Assembly (NCBI GenBank): GCA_017438675.1 | Contig: JAFRUW010000274.1 | Span: forward strand, 1 to 12,860 | From: Oscillospiraceae bacterium | GTDB lineage: Bacteria; Bacillota; Clostridia; Oscillospirales; Oscillospiraceae | Length of the DNA: 12,860 nt | Reading direction: 5' to 3' | Shown: piece by piece, positions 1 to 5,026 of the stretch | How the letters are laid out: every line of letters starts with the position of its first letter | How positions within the stretch are numbered: position 1 is the first letter of the stretch | Notes under the pieces: generated by a model | Told to the model about the DNA's origin: nothing | The model's input: only the letters and a program-made list of their open reading frames with translations | Databases searched by the model: none | Made by a program: the position numbers and the translations under genes

Positions 1-542
1 CGGACTACACCGATATCCGGGACGCCCAGATGATAACCGTGGCGGCGGCCGTGGTCACTGCCCGGGCGATAGAAAAGCTGTCCGGCAGGAGCCCGGGGAT
101 AAAGTGGGTGAACGACCTGTTCCTTGACGGGAAAAAGATCTGCGGCATCCTCACCGAGGCGGTCAGCGATTTCGTGAGCGGCAAGGTGGAGAGCATTGTG
201 GTCGGTATCGGCGTGAACTGCCTGACCGACCGGTTCCCGCCGGAGCTGGGCGGCCTTGCCGGGGCTGTGGGGGACAGATCCAGGTCCCGCAATCACCTGG
301 CGGCACTTATCGCGGAGGGGCTGATCGACGCCTTCCGGAACCTCACCGACCCGGAGATCATCCGGGAGTACCGGGAGAGGTCCGTCATCACGGGAAAGCG
401 CATCGTCTATACCGCGGCAGGTGAGGAACGCACCGGTACAGTTACCGGCATAAATGACAGGGGCAATCTTGTTGTTCGTGACGGCGACGGCGGCGAAACC
501 GTCGTTTCCTCGGGCGAGATAAGAATAGTGAGTTGGCAGTAA
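1..542 (+). CDS. birA: Biotin--[acetyl-CoA-carboxylase] ligase (BirA), 5'-truncated by the window
   Basis: This is the C-terminal part of a biotin-protein ligase, which activates biotin with ATP and attaches it to a lysine of biotin-dependent carboxylases in the cytoplasm. The reading frame is open from base 3, so the start lies outside the window and the ATG at 30 is internal. The visible protein carries the catalytic signature KWVNDLFLDGKKICGILTE (about residues 35-53 of the visible part), the usual ligase core motif with V in place of the more familiar P. It then has VVGIGVN and a small C-terminal beta-rich domain (GKRIVYT through EIRI) typical of BirA. Whether an N-terminal DNA-binding domain is present cannot be seen. 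The gene ends at TAA (540-542) and runs toward the minus-strand acetyltransferase gene, with a hairpin array and a terminator between them. Confidence 0.93.
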   Translation, partial: DYTDIRDAQMITVAAAVVTARAIEKLSGRSPGIKWVNDLFLDGKKICGILTEAVSDFVSGKVESIVVGIGVNCLTDRFPPELGGLAGAVGDRSRSRNHLAALIAEGLIDAFRNLTDPEIIREYRERSVITGKRIVYTAAGEERTGTVTGINDRGNLVVRDGDGGETVVSSGEIRIVSWQ

Positions 543-548
543 ACTGCC

Positions 549-706
549 ATGAATTGCGCCTTGCGGCGCATGAATTGCAGATGTGCATGAATTGACCTTC
601 GGTCATGAATCGCCTTGCGAGGCATAAACGCGCAATTCAAATCACGGAGCATAGCGAGAAATCATGCGCACTGCGCAAATCATGACGGCGTCGCCGTCAA
701 ATCATT
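549..706. repeat. Tandem array of small hairpins separated by two alternating 8-nt spacers
   Basis: The non-coding tail after birA is built from short palindromes set between near-identical 8-mers. ATGAATTG occurs at 549, 570 and 587, with ATGAATCG at 605. AAATCATG occurs at 659 and 677, with AAATCATT at 699. The palindromes between them include GCGCC-ttgc-GGCGC (556-569), GCA-gatg-TGC (577-586), GACC-ttc-GGTC (594-604), GCCT-tgcg-AGGC (612-623), GCGC-act-GCGC (666-676) and GACGGC-gtc-GCCGTC (684-698). TGAATTGCGC (550-559) is also perfectly complementary to GCGCAATTCA (630-639), so the first half could close into a larger branched structure. No open frame of interest crosses it. Function unknown; it resembles REP/MITE-like intergenic repeats. 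Confidence 0.8.
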
Positions 707-754
707 AAAAAAAACCGGGAAGAGTCGATCAGAAAGATCATCTTCCCGGTTTTT
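707..754. terminator. Bidirectional rho-independent terminator between birA and the GNAT gene
   Basis: CCGGGAAGA (715-723) pairs perfectly with TCTTCCCGG (741-749). The stem is flanked by an A-run (707-714) and a T-run (750-754), so it can end transcription from both converging genes. The loop itself holds GATC-agaaa-GATC (727-739), which lengthens the stem. Confidence 0.9.
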
Positions 755-773
755 GCCGTTTCAGATATTCGGT

Positions 774-1586
774 TTAATCAAAGGCAAAGCCGTACCAGGG
801 GAGGGGATCGCCGGGGGAATGGCCCCGCTTGCCCATGGCGAAGGGCCGGGCGTTCTCCGGCCTGTCCGACGGGGTGCGGACTGTTACGCGCTCACCGCCG
901 TATTTCTCCAGAATCAGGGCCGCCGCGTTTCTGATCTCACCCTCCGGGGCAAGCAGCTCCTTCACCGTCACCGCGCCGCCCCAGCACTCCGCCGCAGCGC
1001 AGTACACGCCGGAGGGGAGTTCCAGCTTCACCATACCGCCGCCGCTGAGGTCACATATTTCCCGCTGGTGGCGCAGAGCGTTCATGTTAAACTCTATGTG
1101 CGGTCTCCCCGCAAGAAGCGTTTCCCGTATGACACCGTATTCCTCCTCAACCATGGGGATGATCTCACCCTCAGGATGGGGGAGTCCGCCTCTCAAAAAG
1201 CTCTTCTCGGTGACAAAAAAGTCCGTCTTATACTCCGTCCTTCGGGAGTAGAAACCGAAAAGGCTCTCCTCGGCAGGGCAGATGACGCCGCCGGGACCTG
1301 ACATTTCATAAAGCCTGCGGCTTATCTCACCGCCGAAACCCCGGTTCCTGAAAAGGGGATCGCAGGCCACGGCATAGGTTACAAGGCACTCCGCGCCCCT
1401 GTACCTGCCGATATCGACAAGGAACCCCATGGCGCGGGGTTCGCCGCCCTCTTCCGCAACAACACCGGCGCCGGGGCGGTACAGATTGCGGAAAAACACA
1501 TCAATATAAGCGTCCCCGTCGCCGAAGACCTTTTTCCAAAGCTCCCGGAGGCGGGGCGTATCTTCATCCTTCATCAGCCGGATCAT
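774..1586 (-). CDS. GNAT-family N-acetyltransferase
   Basis: The 270-residue product starts MIRLMKDEDTPRLRELWKKVF, the usual beginning of a GNAT acetyltransferase (acetyl-CoA dependent, cytoplasmic). The acetyl-CoA pyrophosphate loop is visible near residues 73-91 as VACDPLFRNRGFGGEISRR, giving the R/Q-x-x-G-x-G pattern (R80, G83, G85). The protein is longer than a single GNAT domain (about 150 residues). The remaining C-terminal part is beta-rich and lacks a second clear CoA loop, as in two-part GNAT proteins of Clostridia. The substrate cannot be inferred. The gene starts 3 bases after the stop of the DUF2156 gene, and its ribosome-binding site (GGAGGTGA) overlaps that stop codon, so the pair is almost certainly co-translated. 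It ends at the bidirectional terminator. Confidence 0.85.
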   Translation of the reverse strand: MIRLMKDEDTPRLRELWKKVFGDGDAYIDVFFRNLYRPGAGVVAEEGGEPRAMGFLVDIGRYRGAECLVTYAVACDPLFRNRGFGGEISRRLYEMSGPGGVICPAEESLFGFYSRRTEYKTDFFVTEKSFLRGGLPHPEGEIIPMVEEEYGVIRETLLAGRPHIEFNMNALRHQREICDLSGGGMVKLELPSGVYCAAAECWGGAVTVKELLAPEGEIRNAAALILEKYGGERVTVRTPSDRPENARPFAMGKRGHSPGDPLPWYGFAFD

Positions 1587-1589
1587 GGC

Positions 1590-2486
1590 TCACCTCCAGC
1601 GGGCGATGTACTTGACTTCCATTCTGTCGGGATAATAGGACTGCTTGGACTTTCTCAGGTTTTCCAGACCCATGTCCTCTTCCCGGTTTATCCACTGTAT
1701 GTCGGGATACTTATTTAATATATACCGGACGAATTCCCTGTTTATCACGGTGTATCCGCCCTGAATGTGGGGGTAGGACTTCTCAAAGTGGATCAGGAAC
1801 GTGTCGCCCGAAAGCCGCTCGCCGAAGGTTATGGCCACCACCTGGCCGTCGGCGCGGATAAGCCCGCCCTCGGGCTTCAGCACGTCGTAATTGTCGTAAA
1901 GGCGGTTCAGGGCGGTGTGCTCGTCATTAAAGTCCACATGCCGCTCGTCCCCCACGTCGGCGAACCACTCCTCGCACATCCGGCGGCATTCGTCCAGATT
2001 GCTCTTGTTTATGGGTTCAAACCGCCAGCTGTAATGCTCCTCAAAACGGTGGATGTGGTTCCGCTTGGCGTGGAGCTTTTTGCCGGACAGTGTGGCAAGC
2101 CGCTGGGCGGAGTAGATGTAGTCATTCCACTTGTCGCTGGAATCCAGATCGTATTCACCGCCGAAGTGCTGCACCAGAACAGGGAGTGCCCCCTGTGACA
2201 CGCGCATGACGAAGGGGAATCCCCCCTCCTCCGCGTCCCGCTTCAGGGTTTCCACGGCCTCCCGGAAATCGCCTGTTCCCACGGGGAAGGCGTAAACGGG
2301 AAGCTCATCGAAGAAGCCGAAGCGGAGATACAGCATGTCCCTGTTTTCCGCAACCTCGCCCTTGAAGCCTCCCGCCCATGTGAACAGGTTGGTGAAGTTC
2401 ATATCCGAGGTTCTGAGGTCGCCCTTTCTGATGAGGGGATCCAGCCACGTTTTGTCTTTTATCTCTATCGGTCTGAAATCCAGCAT
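1590..2486 (-). CDS. DUF2156 (LPG_synthase_C-like) protein
   Basis: The 298-residue protein opens MLDFRPIEIKDKTWLDPLI and matches the DUF2156 family, which shares its GNAT-like fold with the C-terminal catalytic domain of phosphatidylglycerol lysyltransferase (MprF). Supporting stretches are YIYSAQRLATLSGKKLHAKR with NHIHRFEEHY after it (about residues 144-172), the central EEWF segment, and the ending REEDMGLENLRKSKQSYYP with the basic tail KYIARWR. No transmembrane segments are present, so it is a stand-alone soluble member rather than a full MprF. The acceptor and donor are unknown. The ATG is preceded by GGGAG about 8 bases upstream. It lies downstream of the glycosylase gene on the same strand, about 130 bases away, and just upstream of the GNAT gene, with which it probably forms an operon. 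Confidence 0.85.
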   Translation of the reverse strand: MLDFRPIEIKDKTWLDPLIRKGDLRTSDMNFTNLFTWAGGFKGEVAENRDMLYLRFGFFDELPVYAFPVGTGDFREAVETLKRDAEEGGFPFVMRVSQGALPVLVQHFGGEYDLDSSDKWNDYIYSAQRLATLSGKKLHAKRNHIHRFEEHYSWRFEPINKSNLDECRRMCEEWFADVGDERHVDFNDEHTALNRLYDNYDVLKPEGGLIRADGQVVAITFGERLSGDTFLIHFEKSYPHIQGGYTVINREFVRYILNKYPDIQWINREEDMGLENLRKSKQSYYPDRMEVKYIARWR

Positions 2487-2563
2487 AAATGTCTCCCGTT
2501 ATCCGGTGGGTGTAATCTTTTTCCGTCTGCGCGGCGGTGGTCTGCCGCCCTCTGTTTTATAAC

Positions 2564-2637
2564 ATTTATTAATTCAAAGAATTAATAAATACAGTAATTT
2601 ACCATTTTTCATTTATCATTTACAATTTTCAATTTCT
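2564..2637. repeat. AT-rich half-element (12-bp hairpin plus one terminal repeat) overlapping the UDG 3' end
   Basis: ATTTATTAATTC (2564-2575) and GAATTAATAAAT (2579-2590) form a perfect 12-bp stem with an AAA loop. It is followed by an AT-rich segment holding CATTTTTCATTTA (2603-2615), found identically at 7634-7646, and ACAATTTTCAATTT, which read on the minus strand matches the left end of the larger element at 7484-7646. Only one terminal repeat is visible, so this copy looks truncated. It runs into the last codons of the uracil-DNA glycosylase gene. Confidence 0.7.
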
Positions 2638-3170
2638 CTCTGCAGCGCCTTCAGATCCACAAAGGTCTCGGGGCGCTTCGAGGGGTCCCGGAGGAGGGCG
2701 GCGGGGTGGTACAGAGCCATGATTTTTCTGTTTCCCAAATCAAACCACTGGCCGTGCTCCTTTGTGATTCTGAAATCCGGCTTTATAAGTCTCATGGCGG
2801 CGATCCTGCCCAGACACACGATGAGCCTGGGATCGACGAGCTCGATCTGACGCTCAAGCCAGCCGATGCAGGCGTCCTGCTCCGTGCCCAGGGGGTCCCG
2901 GTTTTTCGGAGGACGGCACTTTACGATGTTCGCGATGTAAATGTTCTCGTGCCTGTCGAGGCCGATGATCTTCAGCATGTCGTCCAGGAGTTTGCCGGCC
3001 CTGCCCACAAAGGGCTCGCCCTGGAGGTCCTCGTTTTCTCCCGGGCCTTCGCCCACGAACATGACCTTCGCCTGCTCGTTGCCCACGCCGAAGACAACAT
3101 TCGTCCGCGTTTCCCACAGGGGACACCGACGGCAATCCATACATTCTTTTTTTAATGTCTCCCAACTCAT
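2616..3170 (-). CDS. Uracil-DNA glycosylase, family 4-type (iron-sulfur)
   Basis: The 184-residue protein removes uracil from DNA as the first step of base-excision repair. Four cysteines fit the iron-sulfur cluster of family 4 enzymes: C13 and C16 in the N-terminal CMDCRRC, then C85 (NIVKCRPPKNRDP) and C101. The active-site motif is GEGPGENEDLQGEPFVG (about residues 40-56) followed by RAGKLLDDML, and the second catalytic motif is HPAALLRDPSKRP near the C-terminus. Length is normal for the family. The start is preceded by GGGAGGAG (3176-3183 on the minus strand). The last codons (EIENCK and stop) lie in AT-rich repeat DNA (see findings). The tRNA-Arg gene is upstream on the same strand with its own terminator between them. 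No clear promoter was found in 3171-3250. Confidence 0.93.
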   Translation of the reverse strand: MSWETLKKECMDCRRCPLWETRTNVVFGVGNEQAKVMFVGEGPGENEDLQGEPFVGRAGKLLDDMLKIIGLDRHENIYIANIVKCRPPKNRDPLGTEQDACIGWLERQIELVDPRLIVCLGRIAAMRLIKPDFRITKEHGQWFDLGNRKIMALYHPAALLRDPSKRPETFVDLKALQREIENCK

Positions 3171-3248
3171 GTTTGCTCCTCCCGAGATGAAAAACGGATC
3201 AAGCCATCAGATTGCGTGCTGAAACAATCCGTCGGCGCCTTCAAATAC

Positions 3249-3285
3249 AAAAAACAGCAAGCCAAACTGACTTGCCGACTGCTGT
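3249..3285 (-). terminator. Probable terminator of the tRNA-Arg transcript
   Basis: Read on the minus strand, ACAGCA (3280-3285) pairs with TGCTGT (3254-3259), with an alternative inner stem GCAAG/CTTGC, and the structure ends in a T-run (AAAAAA on + at 3249-3254). It sits about 80 bases beyond the tRNA 3' end. Confidence 0.6.
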
Positions 3286-3293
3286 ATTATTCA

Positions 3294-3332
3294 CACCCAT
3301 TGCTGGGTGGGATACGGCTTTCGCCGTATCCC
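3294..3332. repeat. Two adjoining tetraloop hairpins between tRNA-Arg and its terminator
   Basis: CACCCA-ttgc-TGGGTG (3294-3309) directly adjoins GGGATACGGC-tttc-GCCGTATCCC (3309-3332), a perfect 10-bp stem with a 4-base loop. Neither has a T-run on the minus strand. They resemble the small hairpins of the array at 549-706 in size and loop type. Confidence 0.75.
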
Positions 3333-3363
3333 AAAAGCTCAACCCCGCCTATTGGCAGGATCA

Positions 3364-3440
3364 TGGCACGCCTGGAGGGACTCGAACCCCCGGTCTCGCG
3401 GTTCGTAGCCGCGCACTCTATCCAGCTGAGCTACAGGCGC
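3364..3440 (-). tRNA. tRNA-Arg (anticodon ACG)
   Basis: The minus strand gives a complete 77-nt cloverleaf. Acceptor GCGCCTG pairs with CAGGCGT. The D-arm contains AGCTCAGCTGGATAGAG. The anticodon stem CGCGG/CCGCG carries the 7-base loop CTACGAA with anticodon ACG (+ strand 3404-3406). The T-arm contains GGTTCGAGTCC, the discriminator is G, and CCA is encoded (3364-3366). ACG is normally edited to ICG and reads CGU, CGC and CGA codons. Confidence 0.97.
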
Positions 3441-3451
3441 TTAACACGGGG

Positions 3452-3480
3452 ATAATAACACACTTTCCTGCATTTTGCAA
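3452..3480 (-). promoter_or_regulatory. Sigma-A-type promoter of tRNA-Arg
   Basis: On the minus strand TTGCAA (3475-3480) and TATTAT (3452-3457) are separated by 17 bases, with the tRNA 5' end 12 bases beyond the -10 box. Confidence 0.8.
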
Positions 3481-3694
3481 GAGGTTTTTAAATTTTTTTT
3501 AAAATTTCAGCAATTTTTGTTTATTATGAAGAGCGCAGCACCGGAATCTGCAATTTTTTCATCATTCTCCCGCCCCTGTGCCGGGTGACCGGGGGCCTGC
3601 GGGACTGCCGGAGGCAGGACTGCCACACCGCCGCGGGTAAAAAATTTTTTGAAAAAAATCGGAGATTTAATACTTTTGAAACATTTGGCTGTTG

Positions 3695-3723
3695 TTTGCG
3701 TAATAATTCTCCCGTACTATAAT
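3695..3723 (+). promoter_or_regulatory. Promoter-like site of a short untranslated unit
   Basis: A perfect TATAAT (3718-3723) has a weak -35 candidate TTTGCG (3695-3700) at 17 bases, or TTGCGT at 16. A strong terminator ends about 80 bases downstream of the expected start. Confidence 0.5.
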
Positions 3724-3729
3724 ACTTGC

Positions 3730-3808
3730 AAGAAGGCAAATAATCTTTTTCATTTATCCTCAATATAGAAACAACGGGAGTTTGGAGCGGCTCCCGTTGA
3801 TTTTTTTT
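3730..3808 (+). ncRNA. Candidate small non-coding RNA of about 80 nt
   Basis: The interval between the TATAAT box (3718-3723) and the terminator contains no ATG-initiated frame of note, so the product would be a small RNA ending in the CAACGGGAG/CTCCCGTTG hairpin. It lies immediately upstream of the phased boxes and the wHTH-ATPase gene. I do not recognise its family, and the exact 5' end is an estimate from the -10 position. Confidence 0.4.
3772..3808 (+). terminator. Rho-independent terminator of the small upstream unit
   Basis: CAACGGGAG (3772-3780) pairs perfectly with CTCCCGTTG (3791-3799) across a 10-base loop and is followed one base later by eight T's (3801-3808). Confidence 0.88.
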
Positions 3809-3860
3809 AACTTCAAAAGAAATCGGACGATTAGTTTGAGAATAGTATCCCGGAACGGGG

Positions 3861-3940
3861 AGAAAATATACTTACAGCTTAGTAAGTATATTTTCTATTT
3901 GCATTAAGTATATTTTCTTTTTAATTCAAGTATATTTTTT
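3861..3940 (+). promoter_or_regulatory. Four phased 14-bp operator-like boxes (22-bp period)
   Basis: TAAGTATATTTTCT occurs at 3883-3896 and 3905-3918, as CAAGTATATTTTTT at 3927-3940, and inverted (AGAAAATATACTTA) at 3861-3874. The starts 3861, 3883, 3905 and 3927 are exactly 22 bp apart, about two helical turns, which would put all boxes on one face of the DNA. The last box ends 2 bases before the -35 element of the downstream gene. The downstream product has an N-terminal winged helix-turn-helix, so autoregulation is the simplest reading; this is inference. Confidence 0.75.
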
Positions 3941-3942
3941 TG

Positions 3943-3971
3943 TTGCATTTTTTTAAGAACTGGAGTATAAT
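3943..3971 (+). promoter_or_regulatory. Promoter of the wHTH-ATPase gene
   Basis: TTGCAT (3943-3948), a 17-base spacer and a perfect TATAAT (3966-3971). A ribosome-binding site AAAGGAG (3986-3992) lies 8 bases before the ATG at 4001. Confidence 0.85.
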
Positions 3972-4000
3972 TTGTAAAAGAAATTAAAGGAGCTGAGATC

Positions 4001-5008
4001 ATGAGCTTCAGCAGTGATAAGAAAAACCGAATTATCCTTTATCTTCTGGAAAAAATAAATGAGAAGCAGACCTCTGTTGTAAAAAAGACTGCCGACGCTT
4101 TCAGTATTACCCCTGCCACGGTGTACAGATACCTTGATGGGCTTGCGGGGGAAGGCGTGCTGAAAAAGGTTAGGCGAGGGGAGTATGAGCTTTTGCATAA
4201 AGAAGAGACTGTGTCCCTTTCCAGGAGTAAAGGAGAGCTTGAGTCAGAACAGGTAATATATGACAACTGCATGAAACAGTGGGTGAATGATCTGCCGGAA
4301 AATGGGGTTCATATATGGGAGTACATGTTCGGCGAGATGGTAAACAATGTCATCGACCACTCTGAAGCGGAGCATGTTTCCATAACAATGATTAAGGATT
4401 GGCTGAACACCGCAGTTATCATCTCTGACGACGGAATAGGTATTTTTGAAAAGATCAAAAACTATTTCGGGCTGGACTCTGTGGACGACGCGGTGAATGA
4501 GCTTTTCAAGGGAAAGCTCACCACCGATTCCGTAAACCACTCCGGCGAGGGCATTTTCTTCACTTCAAGGATCGCGGACAATTTCGTGATTGTTTCTTCC
4601 GGCAAGATTTTTACTCATAAGAAGTTGGAGGACGGGTATGTTACGGACTATATTTCCGGGAAGGGCACATTGGTATATATGTCTTTGTCCAACCATACCC
4701 GAAAAAGGATTCAGGATGTGTTTAACACCTTTGCCGATGTTGACGGCGGTTTTACAAAAACCTCCATCGCCATGCGGAATATTTTTGACAGCTCTCCCGT
4801 GTCCCGCTCTCAGGCAAAGCGCCTGTGCAACCGGCTGGACAGATTCAAAGAGGTGGAGCTGGATTTTGCGGATATGGAGTGGATGGGGCAGGGCTTTGCC
4901 CATCAGGTGTTTGTGGTGTTTAAAAACGAGCACCCGGAGGTCACTATAACACCGATAAACATGAATGAGGACGTGCAGAGGATGTACAATCACGTCATAA
5001 TGGGATAA
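4001..5008 (+). CDS. Winged-HTH / GHKL ATPase / DUF4325 (STAS-like) regulator
   Basis: The 335-residue protein has three parts. Residues about 1-65 form a winged helix-turn-helix (AFSITPATVYRYLDGLAGEG is the likely recognition region, with a basic wing KKVRRGEYELL). Residues about 85-230 are a GHKL-type ATPase with N-box EMVNNVIDHS (E112, N116), G1 box SDDGIGIF (D144, G145, G147) and G2 box HSGEGIFF (G182, G184). Residues about 240-332 match DUF4325 (SRSQAKRLCNRL, then LDFADMEWMGQGFAHQVF). The kinase-like ATPase has no visible phosphoacceptor domain, and the STAS-like part recalls an anti-sigma/anti-anti-sigma pair fused in one chain, with DNA binding added. The start is fixed by AAAGGAG 8 bases upstream. 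The gene looks less GC-rich than its neighbours. Ligand and targets are unknown; pcrA follows 18 bases later. Confidence 0.87.
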   Translation: MSFSSDKKNRIILYLLEKINEKQTSVVKKTADAFSITPATVYRYLDGLAGEGVLKKVRRGEYELLHKEETVSLSRSKGELESEQVIYDNCMKQWVNDLPENGVHIWEYMFGEMVNNVIDHSEAEHVSITMIKDWLNTAVIISDDGIGIFEKIKNYFGLDSVDDAVNELFKGKLTTDSVNHSGEGIFFTSRIADNFVIVSSGKIFTHKKLEDGYVTDYISGKGTLVYMSLSNHTRKRIQDVFNTFADVDGGFTKTSIAMRNIFDSSPVSRSQAKRLCNRLDRFKEVELDFADMEWMGQGFAHQVFVVFKNEHPEVTITPINMNEDVQRMYNHVIMG

Positions 5009-5026
5009 AACTGAAAGGTCTGGACA

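Larger units (their letters stand above)
3441..4000. other. Gene-free regulatory region of 560 bases
   Basis: No credible protein gene is visible here. In order it holds the tRNA promoter; an AT-rich stretch; a GC-rich patch (about 3568-3638) with CTGCC-gga-GGCAG; a promoter plus terminator defining a possible small RNA (3695-3808); four phased 14-bp boxes (3861-3940); and the promoter and ribosome-binding site of the regulator gene at 4001. I see nothing specific in 3481-3567 or 3639-3690 beyond A/T runs. Confidence 0.7.

Noticed and set aside
549..706. CRISPR array
   Set aside because: The constant parts are only about 8 bases and the variable parts are palindromes of 10-15 bases; there is no cas gene nearby.
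615..1301. Plus-strand open frame overlapping the hairpin array and the GNAT gene
   Set aside because: It runs through the terminator and opposite the conserved GNAT motifs, and its protein is low in recognisable features.
3524..3763. Minus-strand open frame of 79 codons in the regulatory region
   Set aside because: It crosses the GC-rich patch and A/T runs, has no ribosome-binding site and no recognisable protein pattern, and overlaps the opposite-strand promoter.
3861..3940. Plasmid-type iterons or replication origin
   Set aside because: The 22-bp spacing fits iterons, but there is no replication protein gene or DnaA-box cluster, and chromosomal housekeeping genes surround it. A promoter operator explains it better.
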